Translations under genes and position numbers: made by a program | Shown: positions 1-8,932 of the stretch, in pieces | Numbering within the stretch: position 1 is the stretch's first letter | Layout: the number at the start of each line of letters is the position of its first letter | Assembly (NCBI GenBank): GCA_031376425.1 | Contig: JANMDR010000078.1 | Span: 1 to 26,790 of the forward strand | Direction: 5' to 3' | Origin: JANMDR01 sp031376425 | Lineage (GTDB): Bacteria; Pseudomonadota; Gammaproteobacteria; Burkholderiales; Usitatibacteraceae | Length of the DNA: 26,790 nt | Notes under the pieces: generated by a model | The model's database searches: none | The model's input: the letters and a program-made list of their open reading frames with translations, nothing else | Told to the model about the DNA's origin: nothing

Positions 1-1158
1 CGCACGCCTGTGGGCAAAGCCCCACGCGGGATGTTCCGTAGTGTGCGCCCCGACGATATGCTTGCCCATGTACTAAGAAATGCGATTGCGCAGGTGCCGA
101 ATTTAGATGTGAACGACATCGGTGATGTAGTAGTTGGTTGCGCCATGCCCGAGGGCGAGCAGGGTATGAACGTTGCGCGTATCGGTGTATTACTGGCTGG
201 GTTGCCAGATGGCATTCCAGGGGTAACCATCAATCGTTTTTGTGCATCCGGCGTGCAGGCCATAAGCATGGCCGCTGACCGAATTCGTACTGGTGACGAC
301 GATGTAATTATTGCCGCTGGAACGGAGAGCATGTCCATGGTGCCGATGATGGGCAATAAAATTGCGATGAATCCGAATGTGTTCAATAACAGCGAGCATA
401 TTGGTATCGCTTATGGCATGGGTATTACTGCTGAGAAGGTAGCGCAGCAATGGAATATTAAACGCGAAGAACAAGATGCTTTTGCCGTAGCATCGCACCA
501 AAAAGCAACTGCAGCAATTGCCAGTGGCGCGTTTAAAGCCGAAATCGCACCTTACGAAATTTCTGCCGCGACGCCTGATTTAATTAACGGTGAAATTAAA
601 TCCCGCAAAAAAGTAGCAGATACAGATGAAGGCCCACGTCCCGATTCCACCATTGAAAGCTTGGGTAAGCTACGACCCGTATTTGCAGCCCGTGGCAGCG
701 TTACGGCGGCTAATTCTTCACAAATGTCAGATGGTGCCGGTGCGGTGATTCTCATGAGCGAAAAAGCGTTGAAAAAATACAATATTCAGCCGCTTGCCCG
801 TTTTGTGTCTTTTGCCGTAGCGGGTGTTCCGGCTGCCATTATGGGTATTGGCCCGATTAAGGCGATACCAAAGGTACTCAAACAAGCGGGTATCACCCAG
901 CAGGATTTGGATTGGATTGAGCTTAATGAAGCGTTTGCAGCGCAATCTTTGGCCGTAATTAAAGATCTAGAGCTTGACCCTACCAAGATTAACCCTAATG
1001 GTGGCGCCATTGCTTTAGGTCATCCCTTGGGGGCGACGGGTGCCATTCGTGCCGCTACTTTGGTGCACGGTATGAAGCGTACCAAAGCCAAGTGGGGCAT
1101 GATTACCATGTGCATCGGTACCGGAATGGGTGCCGCGGGATTGTTCGAATCACTTTAA
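1..1158 (+). CDS. fadA: Acetyl-CoA C-acyltransferase (FadA-type thiolase), 5'-truncated by window edge
   Basis: Thiolase of fatty-acid beta-oxidation: it cleaves 3-ketoacyl-CoA with CoA to acetyl-CoA and a shortened acyl-CoA in the cytoplasm. The reading frame is open from base 1 (RTPVGKAPRG), which matches the segment about 14 residues inside FadA proteins. The real start is therefore upstream of the window and the GTG at 10 is an internal valine. Catalytic features are visible: nucleophilic Cys in FCASG (codon 241-243), NEAFAAQ near 925-945, the GHPLGATGA histidine (1021-1023) and the second active-site Cys in CIGTGMG (1111-1113). The C-terminus is complete. FadA is normally encoded just after FadB, which would lie upstream and is not seen. 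The next gene starts 319 bp later, so this looks like an operon end. A second thiolase of a different subtype lies at 14714-15991. Confidence 0.93.
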   Translation, partial: RTPVGKAPRGMFRSVRPDDMLAHVLRNAIAQVPNLDVNDIGDVVVGCAMPEGEQGMNVARIGVLLAGLPDGIPGVTINRFCASGVQAISMAADRIRTGDDDVIIAAGTESMSMVPMMGNKIAMNPNVFNNSEHIGIAYGMGITAEKVAQQWNIKREEQDAFAVASHQKATAAIASGAFKAEIAPYEISAATPDLINGEIKSRKKVADTDEGPRPDSTIESLGKLRPVFAARGSVTAANSSQMSDGAGAVILMSEKALKKYNIQPLARFVSFAVAGVPAAIMGIGPIKAIPKVLKQAGITQQDLDWIELNEAFAAQSLAVIKDLELDPTKINPNGGAIALGHPLGATGAIRAATLVHGMKRTKAKWGMITMCIGTGMGAAGLFESL

Positions 1159-1477
1159 AGTTCGCGCATTGATGGCGGGATATGTTGCGATGCAGCATAT
1201 CTCTGCCGATGCTTCCTAGCGTAAAAACAATGATTTAGCAGCTAAAACCACCCTAAAGTACGCTTACAGCGCGTTATAAATACAACACCGGATAAATAAC
1301 TGACCGGCTTGTCATTGCGTTTTTAAGCGGAGTCACTGACAATACAGCATCACTTAAAGTGGTGTGGTTAACATGCGACAGCGAGATTAAGTGTTGGTCG
1401 CAATAAATTAACGTTATTACAAGTTAACTACCCGTAAATATTTATTTTTTTGAAATTATCTTGAGGAGATTTGCTTA
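1159..1477. other. Intergenic region between thiolase and envelope cluster
   Basis: 319 bp without a convincing gene. It holds a 10-bp stem (one G-T wobble) with a 3-nt loop at 1179-1201, just after the thiolase stop. This could be an mRNA 3'-end structure, although no T-run follows. At 1348-1364 there is a compact operator-like palindrome (CACTTAAAGTG core). At about 1374-1402 TGCGAC and GTCGCA face each other across 17 bases. The promoter for the DUF1302 gene should lie here, but no box pair is convincing. Confidence 0.5.
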
Positions 1478-3508
1478 ATGGACACCCAGCAAAATAAGCA
1501 CAGCGCTGAATCACGTAACCCACGAGTATCGCGTGTTGGTTGCGCCTTGAAGCCTACATTTACACCAAATGGCGTTGCATTGGCCGTGGCCTTTGCCTGT
1601 GCTATGTCCGCCGGCGGTGCCCAAGCGGCTGCATTTACGCTTGAAAACGGCTTAAAAGGCAGCTTTGATAGCACCTTCTCCTACGGTCTTTCGCGTCGTA
1701 TCCAAAGCCAAGATGCTGCCTTAATTGGTATTTCCAATGGCGGTACAGCGCATTCCGTGAACGAAGACGACGGCGATCGTGCCTATGATAAAGGCAAGCT
1801 GTTCACTAATGCGGTAAAAGGCACCCATGAATTAGAAATGAAGTATGAGAATTTTGGTGCTTTAGTGCGCGCTACCTATTTCTATGACTTTGAGAATAAA
1901 AACCGCAGTAATTTAGGCGAAGAAGGTAAAAAGCGTCTAGGTAGTGATGCGCGTTTCTTAGACGCCTTTATTACGGGTAGTTTTAGCGTCGCTGATAAAA
2001 ACTTGCGCGTGCGCGTGGGTAACCAAGTAATTAGCTGGGGTGAGTCCACTTTTATCACAAATGGTATTAACGTGATTAACGCGGTGGATATCTCCAAGCT
2101 GCGTATTCCGGGCTCTGAGCTTAAGGAAGCGTTTATTCCAACCAGCAGCATTTGGGCTTCGCAAGAGCTAACTAAGAACGCCAGCGTCGAGGGTTTTGTT
2201 CTGTTCAATCACGACAAGATCAAGCTCGACCCACGTGGTTCTTACTTTAGCAATAACGATTTCGCGTCTGACGATTCATGGCGTGTATTTGTCGGCTTTG
2301 GTCGTCGCGGTGATTTAACCGGAGTAGCACCGAGAAACCCAATTCCACCAACTACCCCTGGTCTTGGGGCACCCGCACAAGCCGCGTTTGGTTTCTTTAG
2401 TCCTGCAGCACAAATTTGGGCACCACGCAGCTCCGACGTAAAAGCGAAAGACTCTGGTCAATATGGTGTGGCGTTCCGTTATTTGGCTTCCGAGCTTAAT
2501 AATACCGAATTTGCTTTCTACCACTTGAATTACCATAGTCGTATCCCTTTATTTTCAGGCGTTAAGGGAACTGTCACCAGCGCAATAACGGGTACGCAAA
2601 TTGGGACCCTCGCTGGTCAAACCGGTACGGCAACTTATTTTGCTGAATATCCAGAAAACATCAAATTATACGGTTTGAGCTTCAATACCTCGGCTCCCGG
2701 TGGTATCGCGTTACAAGGCGAAATTTCTTACCGTCCTAACCAGCCGCTGCAATATTCAACGCCTGAATTGCTGTTAGCGGCCTTAGGTGCGCCTAACCTT
2801 TCAACCGGCTTTGAATTGATTCCGGGCACTATCAGTGCAACCGCACCATTTGGCGCGTCTGCTGCGGCATTAGTACCAAATGGTACCTATCAGCGTGGTT
2901 GGGATCGCGTGAAAATGACCCAAATGCAAATGACGGGTACGAAGTCGTTCCCGAATATTTTTGGTGCTGAACAAGGCGTAGTGGTTGGCGAGTTTGGTTA
3001 TACCAAGTACAACGGCTTGCGTTCCGATATTAAGTTTAACGGTCCGGGCGTATTTTTACCCGCGACGGCTCAAGGTGCGGTAGCCACGCAATCAGGTGCA
3101 GTGCAAGAAACTGGTTTTGTGACTGAAAGCTCCTACGGCTACCGTGTGGTCGGTCGTTTGGAATATGCGAACGCAATATTTGGTGCGAACCTAGCACCGC
3201 GTGTGGCGTTTAACCATGATATTAAAGGTGTATCCCCAACGTTCAATGAAGGTACTAAGTCAATTGCATTAGGTGCTAACTTTGATTATCAAAAGAAGTT
3301 TACGGTTGACGTTTCCTATACAGGCTATTTCGGTGGTCGTAATTATTGTGGAACAGCCCAAGTAACGAACCCAGCACAAACAACTTTGGGTGCGCAACTT
3401 AACGGTATTCCTGGATTGTTCCCCGCACAGAGCGCTAATTATTGCTCAAGCGCAAACCCACTAAAAGACCGTGATTTTGTTTCGTTAGTGATGACTTACT
3501 CGTTCTAA
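1478..3508 (+). CDS. DUF1302 family outer-membrane protein
   Basis: 676-residue predicted outer-membrane beta-barrel of the DUF1302 family. The N-terminus is long and basic and leads to a hydrophobic stretch (about residues 32-50) ending in a GAQA-AAF type signal-peptidase site, so the mature protein should start near residue 51. The rest is rich in alternating, aromatic, Gly- and Asn-containing segments typical of barrels. It ends in a terminal Phe (TYSF), as outer-membrane barrels recognised by the BAM machinery usually do. The start is supported by GAGGAG about 9 nt upstream. The gene is followed by a DUF1329 gene 215 bp away, the standard partner of this family. The pair is often found near genes for degradation of steroids, fatty acids or other hydrophobic compounds. 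The role as channel or receptor for a hydrophobic molecule is inference. Confidence 0.88.
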   Translation: MDTQQNKHSAESRNPRVSRVGCALKPTFTPNGVALAVAFACAMSAGGAQAAAFTLENGLKGSFDSTFSYGLSRRIQSQDAALIGISNGGTAHSVNEDDGDRAYDKGKLFTNAVKGTHELEMKYENFGALVRATYFYDFENKNRSNLGEEGKKRLGSDARFLDAFITGSFSVADKNLRVRVGNQVISWGESTFITNGINVINAVDISKLRIPGSELKEAFIPTSSIWASQELTKNASVEGFVLFNHDKIKLDPRGSYFSNNDFASDDSWRVFVGFGRRGDLTGVAPRNPIPPTTPGLGAPAQAAFGFFSPAAQIWAPRSSDVKAKDSGQYGVAFRYLASELNNTEFAFYHLNYHSRIPLFSGVKGTVTSAITGTQIGTLAGQTGTATYFAEYPENIKLYGLSFNTSAPGGIALQGEISYRPNQPLQYSTPELLLAALGAPNLSTGFELIPGTISATAPFGASAAALVPNGTYQRGWDRVKMTQMQMTGTKSFPNIFGAEQGVVVGEFGYTKYNGLRSDIKFNGPGVFLPATAQGAVATQSGAVQETGFVTESSYGYRVVGRLEYANAIFGANLAPRVAFNHDIKGVSPTFNEGTKSIALGANFDYQKKFTVDVSYTGYFGGRNYCGTAQVTNPAQTTLGAQLNGIPGLFPAQSANYCSSANPLKDRDFVSLVMTYSF

Positions 3509-3557
3509 TTAGACACGTTCACCTTTTAAGTTTCAAAGTGATTTTGGTTACTTATTT

Positions 3558-3593
3558 ATTCACCCCCGCTCGCGTAAGACGGGCGGGGTGAGT
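3558..3593 (+). other. Intercistronic GC-rich hairpin
   Basis: Between the DUF1302 and DUF1329 genes, CACCCCCGC and GGGCGGGGTG form a strong imperfect stem that can be lengthened by flanking TTA/TAA pairing. It is followed by A's, not T's, on the plus strand. It is therefore more likely an mRNA-stabilising or processing hairpin than a full terminator, and could set different levels for the two proteins. Confidence 0.5.
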
Positions 3594-3723
3594 AAAAATC
3601 AAATGCAGACTAGGTTTATTGGTGTAGTAAACCAAAATCCCTGAGTCACGTTGAAGCTTAGGTAGCTTGCAAATATTGTCGTATATTTAGGTTCAGCAGT
3701 ATCCATAATTATTCGGAGGAAAT

Positions 3724-5106
3724 ATGAAATTGAGTCGATCAAAGAACTTGCATCAGTCGTTCATTGCCGCAACTATTGCTTCACTCGCTGCCGTCTCGGT
3801 GAGCGCATTTGCTCAGCTTGCTGCGGCCGATGTTGCCAAGCTAGGCACGACATTGACCCCAATGGGTGCTGAAAAAGGTGCAAATGCGGCTGGTACTATT
3901 CCTGCATGGGACGGTGGCATCACCAAGCCAATTGCCGGCTTTAAGCCAAAGGGCTATTACCCTGACCCATTCCCAAGCGACAAAATTCTTTTTACGATTA
4001 ATGCAGCAAATGCAGATAAGTACAAAGATAATTTATCCCCAGGGCAAATGGCCATGCTTAAGCAATACCCGACCTATAAGCTAAACGTGTATCAAACACG
4101 CCGTACTGCTTCCTACCCCGCTGCGCACTATAAAGAAACCGCCGAATGCGCGGCGAAAGCCAAGCTTTCAACTGGTGGTAATGGCGTGCAGGGTTGTGTA
4201 GGTGGCACCCCGTTTCCAATCCCAAAAAATGGTAATGAAGCTATTTGGAATCACCAACTACACTACAAAGGCAATACCTATGCGCAACACTGGGCACAGG
4301 CTGCAGTAACTAATGATGGCAATTACGCTCTCGTTAAATTTGAATACGAATATGATTTGGTCTACGGTAATTTAGAAAAGAAAGCGGCCGATCGTGAGGC
4401 TAATAAGCTGCTTTACTATCGCCAAGAAACTACGGCACCCGCACGTTTAGCTGGTCAAATCTTGCTTGTACATGAAACAGTAGATCAAGCAAAAGACCCA
4501 CGAAATGCGTGGATCTATAACCCCGGTCAGCGTCGTGTTCGCTTAGCGCCAAACGTGGCTTACGACAATCCGGGTACAGCTGCCGACGGATTGCGTACCA
4601 ATGATGATTTTGGTATGTATAACGGTGCCACTGATCGTTATGATTTCAAGCTTGTAGGTAAGCGCGAAATGTATGTTCCGTACAACTCGTACAAAATGTC
4701 TGATCCTAAAGTTAAGTACGCTGACTTGTTGAAGCCTGGTCATCTTAACCAAGACCTTAGCCGCTATGAGTTGCATCGCACCTGGGTAGTTGAGGCAACG
4801 TTGAAGAGCGGTACATCGCATATTTACTCTAAGCGCGTGTTCTACATTGATGAAGATAGCTGGAATATTGTCTTGATCGATAAGTACGACGGTGCAGGCA
4901 AATTATGGCGTTTTGCGGAACAGCATAATGAAAACTGGTATGACTTACCAATGTGGTACGGCACCGTAGAAGTGCATCATGATTTGCAGTCTCGTCGTTA
5001 CATCGCAATGGGACTTCGTGCTGAAGAAAAAGTAATTTACGAGCCAATCAAGCGGTCGCCAGCAGATTACACGCCACAGAACTTACGTGGATCAGGCGTT
5101 CGTTAA
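3724..5106 (+). CDS. DUF1329 family periplasmic (LolB-like) protein
   Basis: 460-residue exported protein of the DUF1329 family. A signal peptide is clear: basic start, hydrophobic stretch at about residues 12-28, cleavage near AFA-QL. The mature N-terminus carries the family hallmark MGAEKGANAAGTIPAWDGG. DUF1329 proteins are related to the LolA/LolB lipoprotein carrier fold, a half-barrel that can hold acyl chains. The last 100 residues contain the conserved tryptophan-rich strands of this family. The start has a near-perfect Shine-Dalgarno (GGAGG, 5 nt spacing). It lies between the outer-membrane DUF1302 gene and the beta-propeller and RND genes, and is followed by a terminator at 5194-5227. 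A role as periplasmic shuttle of a hydrophobic cargo is inferred from fold and context; the cargo is unknown. Confidence 0.88.
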   Translation: MKLSRSKNLHQSFIAATIASLAAVSVSAFAQLAAADVAKLGTTLTPMGAEKGANAAGTIPAWDGGITKPIAGFKPKGYYPDPFPSDKILFTINAANADKYKDNLSPGQMAMLKQYPTYKLNVYQTRRTASYPAAHYKETAECAAKAKLSTGGNGVQGCVGGTPFPIPKNGNEAIWNHQLHYKGNTYAQHWAQAAVTNDGNYALVKFEYEYDLVYGNLEKKAADREANKLLYYRQETTAPARLAGQILLVHETVDQAKDPRNAWIYNPGQRRVRLAPNVAYDNPGTAADGLRTNDDFGMYNGATDRYDFKLVGKREMYVPYNSYKMSDPKVKYADLLKPGHLNQDLSRYELHRTWVVEATLKSGTSHIYSKRVFYIDEDSWNIVLIDKYDGAGKLWRFAEQHNENWYDLPMWYGTVEVHHDLQSRRYIAMGLRAEEKVIYEPIKRSPADYTPQNLRGSGVR

Positions 5107-5142
5107 GCACAAACTGAAGTTATTGCACTGCTTAAGCTATGA

Positions 5143-5158
5143 TTTGGAAATTTCCAAA
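5143..5158. promoter_or_regulatory. Perfect 16-bp palindrome after DUF1329 gene
   Basis: TTTGGAAATTTCCAAA is a perfect palindrome 36 bp after the DUF1329 stop and upstream of the terminator. As DNA it could be a dimeric regulator site; as RNA it would be a small AU-rich hairpin. No regulator can be named from the sequence. Confidence 0.35.
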
Positions 5159-5193
5159 GCTACGGTTAGCGCGCAATTTGAGCTAGTTTAGAG

Positions 5194-5227
5194 AGCGGCC
5201 ACGTACACCAGTGCGAGGCCGCTTTTT
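5194..5227 (+). terminator. Intrinsic terminator after DUF1329 gene
   Basis: AGCGGCC (5194-5200) pairs with GGCCGCT (5217-5223), followed by a TTTTT run. This suggests DUF1302-DUF1329 and Ycf48-RND are at least partly separate transcription units. Confidence 0.75.
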
Positions 5228-5368
5228 AATTTGTAGTTACGCATTTGGATTCGTTTGTGGCGCTGTTTGCTGCTTTAAAGATTCCCGTTACTGCCACTTT
5301 TGATGCTTGGCTATTTCTTGGTTTAGATTGCCCTCAGCCCCTCCCAGTACTTCTTTAGGCGCCCAATT

Positions 5369-6487
5369 ATGTCCCTTTCTACTCAGCAATCCACGCATGG
5401 CGCAGCCACGGCGTTTTTGAAAGTTTCCAAAGCGGTTATGTTATCGCTTGGTATGGTTTGTCTTCCGACGCTTACGGTTTCGAGCTTAACTTTTTCGTCT
5501 GCCGCAATATCAGCGGCACCAGCGGCAACTGTTGTGTTGCCTGAGAGTGGCTTGCTCACGAAGCAAGCGGTATCGCGTATGCTTATTTTGGATGCAGCAC
5601 GATTTGGTAATCGCATTGTGGCTGTAGCTGATCGTGGTTATATTATTTATTCTGACGATAATGGCGAAACATGGACCCGCGCTAAAGGCTCTGCTGGACC
5701 ATTGCTTACAGCAGTATTTTTTATCGATGCCAAAGTGGGTTGGGCAGTAGGCCATGATTTAGTTGTGCTACAAACTACGGACGGTGGCGAGAGTTGGTTA
5801 AAACAAAATTCGAAACCTGATGAAAACAAACCATTTTTGGATGTTCATTTTAATGACGCCAATAATGGCTTTGCTATCGGTGCGTACGGTGCTTTTTACG
5901 AAACAGTCGATAGCGGTAAGACATGGACCGCGCGCAAGCTTGGCGAGAGCGATAAACACTTAAATAGCATCTTCAAAGTGGCTGATAATAAGTTGCTTAT
6001 CGTTGGTGAAGCTGGCACTTTGATGCTGAGTGAAGACGCTGGCAAAAATTGGACTGCCATTGAACCTCCGTACAAAGGTTCTTACTTTGGGGGTATTGTT
6101 GCAGATGATGGCGCGGTGATTATTTACGGTCTGCGCGGTCGTATTTTCCGCAGTGTAGACCAAGGCAAAACCTGGGCAGCAGTGGAAAACAAAATACCTA
6201 ATTCCTTGATGGGTGGAACAAAATTACCGAATGGAAAAATTGCTCTTGTGGGTTTGTCCGGTGTTTTGTTGGTGTCCAGTGATAACGGCAAATCTTTTGA
6301 GTCCTTGAACTCTGGTTCAACCAAAGCCTATTCCACTGCAATTTTAGGCGCGCCAAGTGCGTTGTTATTAATCGGCGAAGCAGGTGCGCGCGATATAGTG
6401 TTGGCCGCAAGTGGTGCGCCGGTAACACCTGCCCCAACTACACCCGCTCCAGCAAGCGCCGCAGCTGCCGCAGCCAAAGCTAAATAG
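5369..6487 (+). CDS. Ycf48/BNR-type beta-propeller protein
   Basis: 372-residue exported beta-propeller. Six Asp-box (S-x-D-x-G-x-T-W) motifs are visible at residues 95-102, 136-143, 179-186, 221-228, 262-269 and 303-310, spaced 41-43 residues. This is the blade repeat of Ycf48/sialidase-like propellers. A seventh blade may be formed by the two ends. The first ~50 residues contain a hydrophobic stretch ending in Ala-rich sequence, consistent with a signal peptide or anchor. The C-terminus is a low-complexity Ala/Pro/Thr tail (residues 350-372). The start at 5369 has only a weak AGG upstream; an internal Met at residue 24 is an alternative. The RND gene starts 22 bp downstream, so the two are very likely co-transcribed, and the propeller may be a periplasmic partner of that transporter. 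Sialidase activity is not expected. Confidence 0.85.
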   Translation: MSLSTQQSTHGAATAFLKVSKAVMLSLGMVCLPTLTVSSLTFSSAAISAAPAATVVLPESGLLTKQAVSRMLILDAARFGNRIVAVADRGYIIYSDDNGETWTRAKGSAGPLLTAVFFIDAKVGWAVGHDLVVLQTTDGGESWLKQNSKPDENKPFLDVHFNDANNGFAIGAYGAFYETVDSGKTWTARKLGESDKHLNSIFKVADNKLLIVGEAGTLMLSEDAGKNWTAIEPPYKGSYFGGIVADDGAVIIYGLRGRIFRSVDQGKTWAAVENKIPNSLMGGTKLPNGKIALVGLSGVLLVSSDNGKSFESLNSGSTKAYSTAILGAPSALLLIGEAGARDIVLAASGAPVTPAPTTPAPASAAAAAAKAK

Positions 6488-6509
6488 AAATCAATCGGAT
6501 AATTTAAAA

Positions 6510-8837
6510 ATGAATCTAAAAAACGTCATTCAAGGTATTTCCGCGTTGGTGTTCAATAACCGCAAAGCGTTGCTCATTATTTTTGCTGTGGTTACGGTGC
6601 TGTTCGCGGTTTCGGCTAGTCGATTGAAGGTAGATGCGGGTTTTAATAAAATGGTCCCGCTCACGCATGATTATATGAAGGTGTACAAGGAGTACGAAAA
6701 AGTCTTTGGTGGTGCAAATCGAATTGCCGTGGCGTTGGTGAGCAAAAAAGGCGATATTTATAACAAGCCTTTTATGGATAAACTCAAGGCGCTCAGCAAT
6801 GATGTGTCGCTGCTAAACGGCGTTGATAAGCCCAGCGTAAAGTCCCTATTTACGCCAAACACCCGATTTATTGAGGTGATTGAAGAAGGCTTTGCAGGTG
6901 GCAATGTTGTGCCCGCCAATTACCAAGGTACGGATCAGGATTTGCTCGTGGTAAAAGGTAATGTGCAAAAATCGAGTGAAATCGGTAGAACTGTGGCTAA
7001 TGATTTTTCCGGTGCGCTAATTGCCGCAGGATTATTGGAAATTGATCCTGTTACGCAGCAAAAATTAAATTACTTCGAATTCGCGGGCAAGCTTGAGGAA
7101 TTACGTAAAAAACACGAATCAGCTGAACATACTGTGCACATTATTGGTTTTGCCAAAGCCGTTGGTGATATTGCCGAAGGCGCAAAAGGTGTCATCGCTT
7201 TCTTTGGCATTGCCTTCCTAATCACGCTTGTGCTCATGCTCTGGTTTGTCAAAAATATCAAGCTTACTTTGGTCGCTTTAATTGTCGCTATGACGCCGGT
7301 GTTATGGCTCTTGGGCACACTGCCTTTGATTGGGTTTGGTATCGACCCGCTATCAATCTTGGTACCGTTCTTGATATTTTCGATCGGCGTGTCTCATGCG
7401 GTGCAGATGACTAAAACATGGGAGCGTGAAATAAGTGTTGGTGTGGATAGCCTCACTGCTGCTAAAACATCCTTTGCCAATCTGTTTATTCCGGGTACGT
7501 TGGCGTTACTAACAAACGTGCTTGGCTTCGCCGTCATTATGGTGATTCCAATCGATATCGTACGTGAGCTTGGCATGACAGCTTCATTGGGTGTGGCGTG
7601 GATGATTATCACCAATAAAATGCTGCTACCCATTTTGCTCTCATATTTAAAGATCAAAGTGCGCCCACCAAAACCACAATCCGCAGAGCTATCAGGTATT
7701 GATAAATTCTGGCGTTTTTGTGCAGGCTTTGCCGCCAAGAAATATGCGATTTCCGTTATTTTGATTTCTTTGGTTATTTTAGGTTTTGGTCTCGTACAGG
7801 CGCACAAACTACGTGTGGGTGATCAAGGTACTGGCGTGCCAGAATTACGTGCAGAATCACGTTATAACCAAGATAACGACATGATTGTCAGTAAGTTCTC
7901 CATCGGCGTTGATACATTGGGCATTGTGGCGCAAACTAAAGGCGTTTCAGGAGCGTGCACCAATTACGACGTAATGACGACCATCGAGAAATTTGATTGG
8001 TATATGCAAAACGTTGAAGGTACGCAGTCGGTTATTTCTTTACCTGGTTTAGCACGTGGCCTGAACGGTGGTTTTAACGAAGGTAATCTAAAGTGGCGTC
8101 AGCTTCCGCGTGATCCGCAGGTGATGGCGCAAAGCGTTACACCAATTGATACCCAAACCGGCTTACTAAATCCTGATTGCAGTGCTATGCAGGTTTTGGT
8201 AAACACCACCGACCATCAAGGTGAAACCATCACACGCTTAGTGCAGGAAGTGAAAAATTTTGCTGCTGCTAATAATAGTGACAAACTAGAATTCAAGCTT
8301 GCCACTGGCAACGTTGGCGTCATGGCCGCTACCAATGAAGCGGTAGATAAAGCCCGTTGGGAGATGAATTACGCTATTTTTGGCGCATTGTTCATCATGT
8401 GTATGATTACCTTCCGTTCGCTACGCGCCACAATTTGTATCTTACTGCCCTTAGCATTGGTATCAGTACTATGTGAAGCGCTCATGCCTACGTTAAGCAT
8501 CGGTTTAAAAGTATCTACCCTCCCAGTTATCGCCCTTGGGGTTGGTGTTGGCGTGGATTACGGTATTTATTTATACGACCGTATTGAAGTGCATATTGAA
8601 GAAGGCATGGATCTGCGCAAAGCATTCTTCTTGGCGCTACAAGAGCGTGGCACAGCCATGATTTTTACAGCGGTAACGATGACATTAGGTGTCGCCACAT
8701 GGGTATTCTCGGCACTGAAATTCCAAGCCGATATGGGTATTTTATTGGCATTTATGTTCTTCTTAAACATGCTCGGTGCTATTTTCTTGTTGCCAGCACT
8801 AGGCGCATTTTTCTTAAAGTCGCATAAAAAAACGTAG
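6510..8837 (+). CDS. MMPL-type RND superfamily transporter
   Basis: 775-residue inner-membrane transporter with the duplicated RND layout. There is one TM near residues 19-37, a periplasmic domain to about 225, five TMs at about 226-380, a second-half TM at about 412-430, a second periplasmic domain to about 618, and five closing TMs. Length and lack of large porter domains place it with the MMPL/hopanoid (COG1033) class, which moves lipids and other hydrophobic molecules, rather than with drug-efflux HAE pumps. The proton-relay Asp-Tyr is present in the second half (GVGVDYGIY, D683/Y684), but the equivalent first-half position reads GVSHAVQ (S295/H296). The gene follows the propeller gene by 22 bp and ends the cluster, with a terminator at 8897-8932. 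Substrate and direction are unknown. Confidence 0.88.
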   Translation: MNLKNVIQGISALVFNNRKALLIIFAVVTVLFAVSASRLKVDAGFNKMVPLTHDYMKVYKEYEKVFGGANRIAVALVSKKGDIYNKPFMDKLKALSNDVSLLNGVDKPSVKSLFTPNTRFIEVIEEGFAGGNVVPANYQGTDQDLLVVKGNVQKSSEIGRTVANDFSGALIAAGLLEIDPVTQQKLNYFEFAGKLEELRKKHESAEHTVHIIGFAKAVGDIAEGAKGVIAFFGIAFLITLVLMLWFVKNIKLTLVALIVAMTPVLWLLGTLPLIGFGIDPLSILVPFLIFSIGVSHAVQMTKTWEREISVGVDSLTAAKTSFANLFIPGTLALLTNVLGFAVIMVIPIDIVRELGMTASLGVAWMIITNKMLLPILLSYLKIKVRPPKPQSAELSGIDKFWRFCAGFAAKKYAISVILISLVILGFGLVQAHKLRVGDQGTGVPELRAESRYNQDNDMIVSKFSIGVDTLGIVAQTKGVSGACTNYDVMTTIEKFDWYMQNVEGTQSVISLPGLARGLNGGFNEGNLKWRQLPRDPQVMAQSVTPIDTQTGLLNPDCSAMQVLVNTTDHQGETITRLVQEVKNFAAANNSDKLEFKLATGNVGVMAATNEAVDKARWEMNYAIFGALFIMCMITFRSLRATICILLPLALVSVLCEALMPTLSIGLKVSTLPVIALGVGVGVDYGIYLYDRIEVHIEEGMDLRKAFFLALQERGTAMIFTAVTMTLGVATWVFSALKFQADMGILLAFMFFLNMLGAIFLLPALGAFFLKSHKKT

Positions 8838-8896
8838 CGTATTGGGTATGAATTAGTACGCTAAAAGTACAATTTTTTACCCTAAAAATTCCTTGG

Positions 8897-8932
8897 AAAT
8901 GCCCGTAAATAGGGTATTTACAGGGCATTTTT
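8897..8932 (+). terminator. Intrinsic terminator after RND gene
   Basis: AAATGCCC plus GTAAAT pair with ATTTAC plus GGGCATTT with one unpaired A and a short loop, followed by a T-run (8928-8932). It closes the Ycf48-RND unit 60 bp after the stop. Confidence 0.75.

Noticed and set aside
10..1158. GTG at position 10 as start of the first thiolase
   Set aside because: The frame is open to base 1 and the codons before it (RTP) match the family interior, so the start is outside the window.
7394..7807. 137-codon minus-strand frame inside the RND gene
   Set aside because: Antisense shadow of transmembrane-coding sequence; no start signals.
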